Notes under the pieces: model-generated
Seen by the model: the letters and a program-made list of their open reading frames with translations, nothing else
What the model was told of the DNA's origin: nothing
The model's database searches: none
Position numbers and translations under genes: made by a program
Shown: piece after piece, positions 26,528 to 35,249 of the stretch
How positions within the stretch are numbered: position 1 is the stretch's first letter
How the letters are laid out: every line of letters starts with the position of its first letter
DNA from: Spirochaetota bacterium
GTDB lineage: Bacteria > Spirochaetota > JAAYUW01 > JAOAHJ01
DNA length: 50,152 nt
Direction: 5' to 3'
Assembly (NCBI GenBank): GCA_026415295.1
Contig: JAOAHJ010000028.1
Coordinates: 66,964 to 117,115 of the forward strand

Positions 26528-26538
26528 AGGAGGACAAA

Positions 26539-27462
26539 ATGGAATTAATAATTCAACAATTAATAAACGGTATACAACTCGGTAGTATTTATGCCCTTAT
26601 TGCATTAGGTTATACTATGGTTTATGGTATAATTAGACTTATTAACTTTGCTCATGGTGATTATTATATGATAGGTGCATATGCTGCTTATGGGGGTTAT
26701 TTTTTAATTGGAGCTATAATGGGATTCAGACATAGTCAAACTTTTCATTCTGCTATTATTTTTATTTTAGTACTTATCATAAGTATGCTAGCTGGCGCAT
26801 TTATTGCTACTGCAGCAAATAAACTAGCTTATAAACCATTAAGGGATAAACCAAGATTATCTGCTTTAATTACTGCTATTGGTGTTTCAATGTTTCTTGA
26901 ATATTTTTTATCAGCTTTACCTTTTATAGGACCATCTTATAGAGGATTCCCAGAAATAATTTTCAAGAAAAACTTTTCAATAGGTAAATCTTTTATTTCT
27001 AACTATGTTTTAATTGACATTATCGTATCAGCAGTATTAATGGCTTTTCTACTTTATATTGTAAAATATACTAAAGTTGGAAAAGCTATGAGAGCTGTAT
27101 CACAAGATAAAGATGCTGCAAAATTAATGGGAATAGATATCGAAAAAATAATTTTTATAACTTTCTTTATTGGTGGTTCATTTGCAGGAATAGCTGGTCT
27201 TTTATCCGGCTTAACATATCCAAGAATATTTCCTTATATGGGAATTTTGCCAGGATTAAAAGCTTTTATTTCAGCTGTTCTTGGTGGTATTGGAAATATA
27301 CCTGGAGCTATGGTTGGTAGCTATATTCTTGGCATAGCAGAAACCTTTGCATCTTCAATAAATTCTTTAATAGGTGAAGGAATTGCTTTTGCTATACTCG
27401 TTTTAGTATTACTTATAAGGCCTCAGGGATTACTAGGGGAGAAAACTGCTGATAAAATTTAA
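26539..27462 (+). CDS. livH: branched-chain amino acid ABC transporter permease LivH
   Basis: The 307-residue inner-membrane protein has about eight hydrophobic helices. LINGIQLGSIYALIALGYTMVYGIIRLINFAHGD is the hallmark N-terminus (described here in part: QLGSIYALIALGYTMVYG at 13-30). VSQDKDAAKLMGIDIEKI is the cytoplasmic coupling loop that meets the ATPases, and AVLGGIGNIPGAMVG a conserved late motif. It forms a heterodimeric channel with LivM. The ATG follows AGGAGGACAAA. It is the first gene after the internal terminator. Confidence 0.95.
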   Translation: MELIIQQLINGIQLGSIYALIALGYTMVYGIIRLINFAHGDYYMIGAYAAYGGYFLIGAIMGFRHSQTFHSAIIFILVLIISMLAGAFIATAANKLAYKPLRDKPRLSALITAIGVSMFLEYFLSALPFIGPSYRGFPEIIFKKNFSIGKSFISNYVLIDIIVSAVLMAFLLYIVKYTKVGKAMRAVSQDKDAAKLMGIDIEKIIFITFFIGGSFAGIAGLLSGLTYPRIFPYMGILPGLKAFISAVLGGIGNIPGAMVGSYILGIAETFASSINSLIGEGIAFAILVLVLLIRPQGLLGEKTADKI

Positions 27463-27486
27463 TTAAATTAAAATAAAGGAGATTTT

Positions 27487-28563
27487 ATGTCTTCTTATAA
27501 AGATGGAGATATTAAAAACAAAAGCCTAATAAAAAAATTTGAATTTTTAATCAAAAGGAGACTTTCATTATTTTTAATTGCTTCTATTCTAATAATGTTT
27601 ATTATCTATTTTTTTAATAAACTAAATATTTTTAACAATTATATAATGCAGATAATAAATGTTTCTTTAATATATGTAATTCTAGCTGTATCTCTAAACT
27701 TAATAAATGGTTTCACTGGATTATTCTCAATTGGTCATATGGGTTTCGCGGCTATTGGGGCCTATGTTTCTGCAACCATTACTACTTTAATATTAAAAAT
27801 TAGACCAGATTCTTTTGGAAACTATTTAATTTTTATTATAGCAATTTTAATAGGAGGTATTTCATCTTTTTTTGTCGGTATACTTATAGGTTTTCCTTCA
27901 TTAAAAGTAAAAGGGGATTATTTAGCAATTATAACATTAGCTTTTGGAGAAATTATTAGGACTATTTTAAATAATATAAATTATGTAGGTGGTCCAAGAG
28001 GATTATTGGGAATACCAAAATTTTCAAATTTTATAATAATATATATTTCAACATTGCTAACAATTGTAATTATTAGAAATATAGTATTTTCTTCACATGG
28101 AAGAGCTCTTCTTTCTATTAGAGAAAATGAAGTTGCTTCAGAATTATTAGGAATAAACATTACTAAATATAAAATAATATCTTTTGCAATTGGTGCATTT
28201 TTTGCTGGAATAGCTGGAGGTTTATTATGTCATTTACTTCAAATAGCCCATCCTACTCAATTTGGTTTTTTAGGCTCTATACTTGTTTTAATTATGGTTT
28301 ATGCTGGAGGAATGGGAAGTATTTCAGGTTCAGTTATTGCAGCATTTGTTTTAACATTTTTATCAGAAGGACTCAGAATTCTTCTTGGAAATCTCAGTGA
28401 AATTTTAAACTTTCCAATAGGTGATCAGTGGAGAATGGTATTATATTCTTTATTGCTTATTTTTATAATGCTTTTTAGAAGTGAAGGTTTAATGGGTATG
28501 AAGGAATTTAAATTCCTTATTCCAGAAGAGGAGGAATCACATGCAGAATGTTCTAAAAATTAA
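27487..28563 (+). CDS. livM: branched-chain amino acid ABC transporter permease LivM
   Basis: The 358-residue permease has about nine hydrophobic helices and a charged N-terminal tail of about 30 residues. SLNLINGFTGLFSIGHMGFAAIGAY, LKVKGDYLAIITLAFGEIIR and IRENEVASELLGINITKYK (the coupling loop) are typical of LivM. It starts 24 bases after livH behind AAAGGAG, and its 3' end overlaps livG by 23 bases, so translation of the two is probably coupled. Confidence 0.95.
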   Translation: MSSYKDGDIKNKSLIKKFEFLIKRRLSLFLIASILIMFIIYFFNKLNIFNNYIMQIINVSLIYVILAVSLNLINGFTGLFSIGHMGFAAIGAYVSATITTLILKIRPDSFGNYLIFIIAILIGGISSFFVGILIGFPSLKVKGDYLAIITLAFGEIIRTILNNINYVGGPRGLLGIPKFSNFIIIYISTLLTIVIIRNIVFSSHGRALLSIRENEVASELLGINITKYKIISFAIGAFFAGIAGGLLCHLLQIAHPTQFGFLGSILVLIMVYAGGMGSISGSVIAAFVLTFLSEGLRILLGNLSEILNFPIGDQWRMVLYSLLLIFIMLFRSEGLMGMKEFKFLIPEEEESHAECSKN

Positions 28564-29371
28564 TAATTTAACACATTTTTTTGGTGGATTAAAAGCAGTA
28601 TCGGATTTTAATCTTGAATTACCAGAGGGAGCTCTTTATGGTTTAATTGGACCAAACGGAGCTGGGAAAACTACAATATTTAATCTTATAACTGGAGTTT
28701 ATAAGCCAACAAGTGGTTCTATTAAATTTTTAGATAAAGAAATTACAGGCAAAAAACCTTATCAAATAGTTCAAAGCGGTATAGCAAGAACTTTTCAAAA
28801 TTTAAGAATTTTTAATTCACTTTCAGTTCTTGATAATATTAGAATTGCAAAGCACTATTCAACTCAAAACATATCTCAAACAGAAACTAAAGGGAATGAT
28901 ATTTATAAATATGATAAACCATTAAGTTTTTTTGATTGTATATTAAGAACTGCACATTATAATAATGTAGAAAAAGATATTAAAGAGGAAGCTTACCAAT
29001 TACTCAAAATATTTAAACTTGAAAAATGCATATATGATCAAGCTAAAAATCTACCATATGGTATGCTCAGAAAATTAGAAATAGCTAGAGCACTAGCTAC
29101 CCATCCCACATTATTATTGCTCGATGAACCTGCTGCGGGAATGAATCCTGCTGAAGTATCTGAATTAATGGATTTAATCCATTTTATAAGAGACAAGTTT
29201 AAACTAACTATTTTCTTGATAGAACATCATATGAAAGTTGTTATGGGTATATGTGAGTATATAAAAGTAATAGATTTTGGTGAAACTATTGCTGAAGGAA
29301 AACCCACTGAAGTTGCAAACAATCCAAAAGTTATAGAAGCTTACCTTGGGAAAGGAGACAACAATGCTTAA
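28541..29371 (+). CDS. livG: branched-chain amino acid ABC transporter ATPase LivG
   Basis: The 276-residue ATPase carries Walker A GPNGAGKTT near residues 37-45, the Q-loop in ARTFQNLRIF, the signature LPYGMLRKLEIARAL (in place of the common LSYGQQRRLEIARAL), Walker B LLLLDEPAAGMN and the switch His in IEHHMK. A 20-30 residue stretch after the Q-loop (about 105-150) is variable. The ATG at 28541 lies inside the livM end, with GAGGAGG seven bases before it. It pairs with LivF to drive uptake. Confidence 0.95.
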   Translation: MQNVLKINNLTHFFGGLKAVSDFNLELPEGALYGLIGPNGAGKTTIFNLITGVYKPTSGSIKFLDKEITGKKPYQIVQSGIARTFQNLRIFNSLSVLDNIRIAKHYSTQNISQTETKGNDIYKYDKPLSFFDCILRTAHYNNVEKDIKEEAYQLLKIFKLEKCIYDQAKNLPYGMLRKLEIARALATHPTLLLLDEPAAGMNPAEVSELMDLIHFIRDKFKLTIFLIEHHMKVVMGICEYIKVIDFGETIAEGKPTEVANNPKVIEAYLGKGDNNA

Positions 29372-30068
29372 AGTTGAAAATTTAGAAGTTTTTTATGGAC
29401 ATATAAAAGCCTTAAAAGGAATTAGTTTTGAAGTACCTAAAAATAAAATTGTTACACTTATAGGGGCTAATGGTGCTGGCAAAACAACAACTTTAAGAAC
29501 TTTAACAGGTTTAATAAAAACAAAAAAAGGAAAAATAATTTTTGATGGCAATGATATAAGCCAATTAGAAGCTCATGAAATTGTTAAAGCTGGTATATCT
29601 CATGTTCCCGAAGGAAGAAGAATTTTTTCTACTTTAACAGTTCTTGAAAATCTAGAATTAGCAGCATGGAATATCAAAAATAAAAAGACAATAAAAGAAA
29701 GATTAGAATATGTATTTACTTTATTTCCTAGACTTAAAGAAAGAATAAAACAACTTGGGGGAACACTTTCAGGTGGTGAACAACAAATGTTAGCTGTTGC
29801 AAGAGCTTTAGTAACGGGTGGAAAACTTCTACTTTTAGATGAACCTTCAATGGGGCTTGCTCCAGTTTTAGTTGAAGAAATATTTAACACTATAATAAAA
29901 ATAAATAAAAGTGGCACAACTATTCTTTTGGTTGAGCAAAATGCCAAAAAAGCCTTACAGATTTCTGATTATGCATATGTTCTTGAAGTAGGCAATATAA
30001 TATTACATGGACCATCAAATGAAATAGAAAAAAATCCTAAGGTTAAAGAAGCTTATCTAGGTATATAA
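29364..30068 (+). CDS. livF: branched-chain amino acid ABC transporter ATPase LivF
   Basis: The second ATPase of the transporter has 234 residues. It shows Walker A GANGAGKTT, ARTLT-region Q-loop equivalent in GISHVPEGRRIF, signature LSGGEQQMLAVARAL, Walker B LLLLDEPSMGLAP and switch His replaced by Gln in LLVEQNAK, as is normal for LivF. A longer frame opens with TTG 29346, but ATG 29364 is six bases after AAAGGAG and overlaps the livG end by eight bases, a standard coupling arrangement; it is chosen. No terminator hairpin is evident downstream. Confidence 0.95.
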   Translation: MLKVENLEVFYGHIKALKGISFEVPKNKIVTLIGANGAGKTTTLRTLTGLIKTKKGKIIFDGNDISQLEAHEIVKAGISHVPEGRRIFSTLTVLENLELAAWNIKNKKTIKERLEYVFTLFPRLKERIKQLGGTLSGGEQQMLAVARALVTGGKLLLLDEPSMGLAPVLVEEIFNTIIKINKSGTTILLVEQNAKKALQISDYAYVLEVGNIILHGPSNEIEKNPKVKEAYLGI

Positions 30069-30315
30069 TAAAATTTTTAAAAAGTATTTTAATTTTATTA
30101 ATTAATTATTACTTATTTTAAAAAAATTAAATTTTATAAATTTAATAATTAAATTATCAAAATTCAACATTTAACTATTTTAATATAATTTTTTTATTTA
30201 AATAATTTAAAAGATAAAATTAATATAAATTCACATTTATTTTATAATTTTTTAATTAATTGATTTTTAATTTTTTTAAAATAAAATTTTCAATAAATAA
30301 TATTTGGAGACATTT

Positions 30316-31389
30316 ATGAATTATAAATTATTAATAATAAATCCGGGATCAACATCCACTAAAATTTCTATTTTTATTGATGAAAATGAAATATTAACAA
30401 CAACATTAAGACATACCACAGAAGAATTACTACCATTTAATTCTATTATAGAGCAATATGAATTTAGGAAAAAAATTATTGAAAAATTTTTAATCGAAAA
30501 TGGCCACAAAATTAACTCATTTAGCGCAATTGTTGGAAGAGGAGGACTATTAAAGCCCATAAAATCAGGTACATATGTTGTAAATGATAATATGCTTGAA
30601 GATTTAAGATCCTGCAAATATGGAGAACATGCATCTAATCTCGGAGCTTTAATTGCATACTCTATTGCAAAAGAAATCAATGTGCCTGCATACATAGTAG
30701 ATCCTGTAGTTGTAGACGAACTAGAAGATGTAGCAAGAATAAGTGGACATCCTTTGTTTTCAAGGATTTCTATTTTTCATGCTTTAAATCAAAAAGCAGT
30801 CGCAAGAGAAGTTTCAAAAAAATTTAATAAAAAATATGAAGATTTAAATCTTATTGTATGTCATTTAGGAGGTGGAATTTCAATAGGTATGCATAGAAAA
30901 GGTAAGGTTGTTGATGTTAATAATGCTCTTGATGGAGAAGGCCCTTTCTCACCGGAAAGATCAATGACACTTCCTTCTGGAGCCTTAGCAAAACTTTGCT
31001 TTTCTGGCAAATATACTTTAGATCAGGTAAAAAAAATGATAAAAGGAGAAGGAGGACTTGTAGCTCATTTAGGAACAAATGATGCTAGAAAAGTTCAAGA
31101 AATGATTAGAAATGGAGATGAAAAAGCTAAATTAATATATAAAGCTATGGCTTATCAAGTAGCTAAATATATTATGTCGCTATTCCCTGCAGCAAATGGA
31201 GAGGTAGACGCAGTTATCTTAACTGGTGGAATAGCATATGATAATGAATTTTTTGTACCATGGGTAAAAGAGTATTTGGGACCTAAAATTAATGTTATCG
31301 TATTTCCAGGTGAATTAGAAATGAAAGCTTTAGCCTTAGGTGGTTTAAGAGTTCTAAAAGGAGAAGAAGAAGCTAAAATCTACTCTTAA
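30316..31389 (+). CDS. buk: butyrate kinase (acetate/butyrate kinase family)
   Basis: The 357-residue kinase makes ATP from an acyl phosphate, normally butyryl phosphate. IINPGSTSTKIS is the N-terminal phosphate-binding loop, RGGLLKPIKSGTY, the HLGGGISIGMHRKG phosphate-2 loop and LTGGIAYDNEF the adenosine motif of the butyrate subgroup. The size fits Buk (355-360), shorter than acetate kinase. No phosphotransbutyrylase gene is next to it. ATG 30316 has TTGGAGA five bases upstream; the TTG at 30304 overlaps that site and is rejected as start. The preceding gap (30069-30315) shows no clear feature. Following livKHMGF, it may instead serve branched-chain acyl phosphates. Confidence 0.92.
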   Translation: MNYKLLIINPGSTSTKISIFIDENEILTTTLRHTTEELLPFNSIIEQYEFRKKIIEKFLIENGHKINSFSAIVGRGGLLKPIKSGTYVVNDNMLEDLRSCKYGEHASNLGALIAYSIAKEINVPAYIVDPVVVDELEDVARISGHPLFSRISIFHALNQKAVAREVSKKFNKKYEDLNLIVCHLGGGISIGMHRKGKVVDVNNALDGEGPFSPERSMTLPSGALAKLCFSGKYTLDQVKKMIKGEGGLVAHLGTNDARKVQEMIRNGDEKAKLIYKAMAYQVAKYIMSLFPAANGEVDAVILTGGIAYDNEFFVPWVKEYLGPKINVIVFPGELEMKALALGGLRVLKGEEEAKIYS

Positions 31390-31498
31390 ATTCTAATATT
31401 TAATAAATTTATTTAATTAATTATTTTTAGCAAAATTAGACAAATTAAGATTTTATAAAAAGATTAATCTTAAATGATTTTTAAAAAATTTAAGTGGT

Positions 31499-32746
31499 AT
31501 GGGTATGATAAAATATTTTTTTTCATTTTTTAATAAATTGACTATTCAAAATAATAAAAAAACTTTAAATTTTGATCGAAATTTTGCAAATATAATGAGG
31601 AAAATATTAATACCATTTTTCAATCTTTTCTTTAATATTGAAGTTGATGATAATATCATAAAAAACCTAAATCCTCCATATATTATCCTTGCAAATCATT
31701 CAAACTGGTGGGATCCATTTTTAATAGGAATCTTTATTAAAAAACCCCTTCATTTTATTGCAACTGAAGATATTTTTAGACTTTTTCCGTATAATTTTAT
31801 ATTACCTAAACTTGGAGCAATACCAAAAATAAAATTCTATCCTGATTTTGATACTATCAAAAAAATATTTGAAGTTAAACAAAATAATGGAATAATTGGA
31901 ATTTTCCCTGAAGGTGAAAGAAATTGGGATGGCAATACTCTTCAAATAGTACCTTCAACAATTAAATTATTAAAAAAACTATCTTTACCTGTTGTTATAT
32001 GTCTACTAAAAGGAGCTCATATGGTCTATCCAAGATGGGCTAAAACTTACAGAAAAGGGAATATCTTAGTTCATTTTACTCATCTTATTACAAAAGAAGA
32101 AATTGATAATTTAGATGAAGAAGCCTTGTATAATTTGATAAATGAAAAGTTTTCATATAACGAATATGAATTTTATAGAGATAAAAAAGCTTTATTTTTG
32201 GGGAAAAATAAATCTAAAGGATTAGGAAACTTTTTATTTATTTGCCCCCACTGTAAATCAATAAATAAAAATGATTCTAAGGGAAACTTCTTTTATTGTA
32301 GAAATTGTGGATATGAAGTCTTTATAAACAAATACAACTTTTTTGAATTATCAAAAACTTCTAAAGTAAATACTTTTTACTTTGACAACCCGTATGAATG
32401 GAACAAGTGGCAAATATCTTATATATCAGACCAAATAAAACAAAACAGTATCAATTACTTTTATAAAGATAAAGGAATAATTTTATTTTCAAGAAAAAAG
32501 AAAGGTTCTTTATTTAAAATTAATAGTGGAACTTTAAAGTTAGATAAAAATTCGCTAATTGTTCATACGTTGAGAGGCAAAGATATAATTTTTGAGTTAA
32601 AAAAAATAGCATCTATAAATGTTTTATATAGAAATATCCTAGATTTTTATTATGAAAATTCTTTTTATAGAATAATATTTGAGAATAGCAAAATTTCAGC
32701 ATATAAATATGTTATTACAATAAAAGCATTAAAAAGTATTTATTAA
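31499..32746 (+). CDS. PlsC-type acyltransferase with C-terminal zinc ribbon and extra domain
   Basis: Residues 30-215 are a lysophosphatidate acyltransferase domain with NHSNWWDP (catalytic His67 and Asp72, HX4D) and FPEGER (136-141). They would transfer acyl groups to lysophosphatidate or a similar lipid at the membrane. Unlike ordinary PlsC (about 240 residues), the 415-residue protein continues with a four-Cys zinc ribbon, Cys249-Cys252 and Cys267-Cys270, then a beta-rich tail (about 290-410) that alternates charged and aromatic strands. The tail might bind lipid or sense the membrane surface; this is inference. The start ATG has only a weak Shine-Dalgarno, and a second ATG lies six bases later. 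The gene stands 109 bases after buk. Confidence 0.8.
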   Translation: MGMIKYFFSFFNKLTIQNNKKTLNFDRNFANIMRKILIPFFNLFFNIEVDDNIIKNLNPPYIILANHSNWWDPFLIGIFIKKPLHFIATEDIFRLFPYNFILPKLGAIPKIKFYPDFDTIKKIFEVKQNNGIIGIFPEGERNWDGNTLQIVPSTIKLLKKLSLPVVICLLKGAHMVYPRWAKTYRKGNILVHFTHLITKEEIDNLDEEALYNLINEKFSYNEYEFYRDKKALFLGKNKSKGLGNFLFICPHCKSINKNDSKGNFFYCRNCGYEVFINKYNFFELSKTSKVNTFYFDNPYEWNKWQISYISDQIKQNSINYFYKDKGIILFSRKKKGSLFKINSGTLKLDKNSLIVHTLRGKDIIFELKKIASINVLYRNILDFYYENSFYRIIFENSKISAYKYVITIKALKSIY

Positions 32747-32766
32747 ATTATTTATTATTGCCCAAC

Positions 32767-33201
32767 TTATATATCAATATCCCTTTTTATTCTTTTGTAA
32801 TCATCAGTAATAACCTTTTGATATGTTTCAATATAATATTTAGAATTCAGAATATAATCTGCTGTGGATTGATTACAAGCAACAGGTATATTAAAAAGTA
32901 CAGCTATTCTAAGTAGAGCTTTAATATCTGGATCATGTGGTTGAGCTTCAAGAGGATCCCAAAAAAATATTAAAAGGTCTATTTTATCTTCAAGAATCAT
33001 ATTTCCAATTTGAATATCTCCCCCCAAAGGTCCACTTAAAAACCTATTTACCTTAATACCAAATTTTTCATTAATTAACATCCCAGTTGTTCCAGTAGCA
33101 TAAATTTCTTTATCCTTAAACATCTCTAAATTTTTTGAAATCCATTCTATTAATTCCTTTTTTTTACCATCATGAGCAATAATAGCAATTTTCTTAACCA
33201 T
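32767..33201 (-). CDS. mgsA: methylglyoxal synthase
   Basis: The 144-residue enzyme converts dihydroxyacetone phosphate to methylglyoxal and phosphate, a bypass used when phosphate is short or sugar phosphates accumulate. IAHDGKK (His10, Asp11), TGTTG (36-40), SGPLGGDIQIG with catalytic Asp62, and AQPHDPD with His89 are all present. The length is standard. The ATG has AGGGGATAAA upstream. It converges on the acyltransferase gene with a 20-base gap. Confidence 0.95.
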   Translation of the reverse strand: MVKKIAIIAHDGKKKELIEWISKNLEMFKDKEIYATGTTGMLINEKFGIKVNRFLSGPLGGDIQIGNMILEDKIDLLIFFWDPLEAQPHDPDIKALLRIAVLFNIPVACNQSTADYILNSKYYIETYQKVITDDYKRIKRDIDI

Positions 33202-33409
33202 TTTATCCCCTTACAAATTTTTTAAAAAAAATACATACAATTTAAAATTTTAAAGTAAAATGAAATTAATTTTTTTCTATTTTGATAAAATTTTCATATA
33301 ATTTAACCTGTTAAATTAAATTTGATTTTATAGAAATTTTCATTATATTTATTATAAATGGTATTTTTAATTAGATAAAATATTTTTTAAATTCTAAGGA
33401 GTTTATTGG

Positions 33410-34774
33410 GTGATTAATATTCTATTTTTTAGTGAAAAAAATGAATTATCAAATTCAATTGTAAAAGTTTTATCAAATGAAGGTTATAAATTTTCAATTT
33501 CAACTGGAAAAGTTCAAATAGATTTAATATTAAAAGAATTTTTGCCAGATATTATTCTTATTGATTCTTCAATAACTCTAATATCTCCTTTAAATCTTAT
33601 AAAATCTATAAGAAATAATATAAAAACAAAAGAGATACCAATCCTTCTAATTATAGAGGAAAATAAAATAAATGACCTCGAACAACATGTTAATTTAGGA
33701 ATAGATGAAATAATTAAAAAACCTGTAGATGTGAGATACCTATCATCAAGAATTAAAATAGTTCATAGAATGTTTTTAAGCAAAGATAGCAATCCTTTAA
33801 CTGGTTTACCCGGTAATAGATCAATTGAAAAAAATATTAACTTATTAATTGAAAATCAAGATAAAACTAAATTTGCTATTGTCTATGGGGATCTTGATAA
33901 TTTTAAACCTTATAATGATATATATGGATTTGCAAAAGGTGATGAAGTTATATTGTTCACATCAAATTTAATTAAAAAAGCTTTATCATTATATGGAAAT
34001 GCTGATGATTTTATAGGTCATATTGGGGGTGACGATTTTATTTTTATCACAACTGCTGATAAAGTAGAAAATGTTTGTAATTTTATATGTAATGAATTTG
34101 ACGAAAATATCCGAAATTTTTATAACGAAAATGATAAAAAAAATGGTTATATTATTGCAAAAGATAGGGAAGGAAATACAAAAAAATTCGGTTTTATTAG
34201 CATTTCTTTATCAATAATAACTAATGAAAAAAGGACTTTTTCTTCTTATCTTGAAATATCTCACCTTGCTGCAGAACTTAAAAAATTTGCTAAATCTCAA
34301 CCTAAATCTAAGTGGGTAAAGGATAAAAGAAATGGAGATAAGTCAAGTGAAGAAAATTTTATCAAAAATTCACCAATAGGAGATAGAAGAAATCCTAAAA
34401 AAATATATAATATTTTAGTTGTCGATGACTCAAAATTTATTGTAGAAGTTATAAAAAATATTCTTTTGCTGGAAGGATTTCAAGTTGAAACAGAAACCGA
34501 TTCTGAGAAAGCTTTATTTTTAACAGAAATAAAAAAATATGATCTTTTAATTTTGGATATTTCAATGCCAAAAATTGATGGTTTAACATTAATTTCTGAA
34601 ATAAGAAAGAGAAAACTAAACCAAAATACACCTATCATCATTATTTCAGCTTATAATCAAAAAAACATAATTTTAGAAGCTGCAAAACTAGGAATAAAAA
34701 AATATATCGTAAAACCATTTGACAATAAAGAATTAGTTTCTATTGTTCAAAAGTATGTTGAAATTCAAAGTTAA
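33410..34774 (+). CDS. REC-GGDEF-REC signalling protein with GGDDF motif
   Basis: The 454-residue protein has an N-terminal receiver-like domain (1-120, Asp52 candidate phospho-acceptor in LIDSS, acidic pocket incomplete), a diguanylate-cyclase-type domain (about 125-300) and a C-terminal receiver (333-452) with Asp339-Asp340, phospho-acceptor Asp383 (LDISMPKIDG) and Lys435. The cyclase signature reads GGDDF (206-210) and DLDNFKPYNDIYGF precedes it, the variant known in a subgroup of GGDEF proteins whose activity is uncertain. No I-site RxxD lies just before GGDDF. A GTG start at 33410 with AAGGAG eight bases upstream is used. No histidine kinase is adjacent. Confidence 0.82.
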   Translation: MINILFFSEKNELSNSIVKVLSNEGYKFSISTGKVQIDLILKEFLPDIILIDSSITLISPLNLIKSIRNNIKTKEIPILLIIEENKINDLEQHVNLGIDEIIKKPVDVRYLSSRIKIVHRMFLSKDSNPLTGLPGNRSIEKNINLLIENQDKTKFAIVYGDLDNFKPYNDIYGFAKGDEVILFTSNLIKKALSLYGNADDFIGHIGGDDFIFITTADKVENVCNFICNEFDENIRNFYNENDKKNGYIIAKDREGNTKKFGFISISLSIITNEKRTFSSYLEISHLAAELKKFAKSQPKSKWVKDKRNGDKSSEENFIKNSPIGDRRNPKKIYNILVVDDSKFIVEVIKNILLLEGFQVETETDSEKALFLTEIKKYDLLILDISMPKIDGLTLISEIRKRKLNQNTPIIIISAYNQKNIILEAAKLGIKKYIVKPFDNKELVSIVQKYVEIQS

Positions 34775-34789
34775 ATATTTTATATGATT

Positions 34790-34808
34790 ATCAAATTTGA
34801 AATTTGAT
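34790..34808 (+). repeat. 19-base palindrome after the REC-GGDEF-REC gene
   Basis: ATCAAATTT and AAATTTGAT flank one central G. It starts 16 bases after the stop codon of the upstream gene and lies about 115 bases before the next start. With AT-rich arms and no clean T-tract directly after it, it could be a weak terminator or a protein-binding site. Confidence 0.4.
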
Positions 34809-34922
34809 TTAAGTCTTTCAAATAATTTTTATATATAAATTTTTTATTTATTTTAATATTAATATGTAAAAATAAGGTTTAAAATATAATTTTTTTTATA
34901 TAAATTTAGGAGGTATTAAATT

Positions 34923-35231
34923 ATGGAAAATCTCCTTGAAAGTATTAAATTCAAGGACCTCAAAGCATATGATGTTAATGAAGCCACTGTAAATTCTGTA
35001 TGTTTTATTGGTACTCCTTTTAAAAATCCTACCATACAAGATAAAATTTTCATATCTAATCTATTTTTTTCCGATATGAACACATTTTTTGAATTTGATA
35101 TAAAAGATATAATAAAGTTTGAAGAAATTGATACTATTGTAAATAAAGATGGAAATAGTTACTCTCTTTATAAAATATGGGTAAGGAAAGGTGCAAAAGG
35201 AATTAAGCATGAATCATTTACAGTTATATAA
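34923..35231 (+). CDS. small unknown protein, 102 residues
   Basis: I do not recognise this family. The gene is well supported: ATG 34923 follows AGGAGG at good distance, codon use resembles neighbours and it has its own 148-base leader. The product is soluble and acidic-to-neutral, with a Cys at 27, a strand-rich pattern and phrases SVCFIGTPFKNP (26-37), NLFFSDMNTFFEFDIKDIIKFEEID (45-70 region) and YKIWVRKGAKG near the C-terminus. The last part, ending in ESFTVI, looks like a beta strand pair. No signal peptide or membrane segment is seen. It converges on hslO with an 18-base gap. Confidence 0.7.
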   Translation: MENLLESIKFKDLKAYDVNEATVNSVCFIGTPFKNPTIQDKIFISNLFFSDMNTFFEFDIKDIIKFEEIDTIVNKDGNSYSLYKIWVRKGAKGIKHESFTVI

Positions 35232-35249
35232 TTTATAAGTTATCTTTTT

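Noticed and set aside
29600-29947. 115-codon minus-strand frame in livF
   Set aside because: Antisense to the ATPase signature and Walker B coding region.
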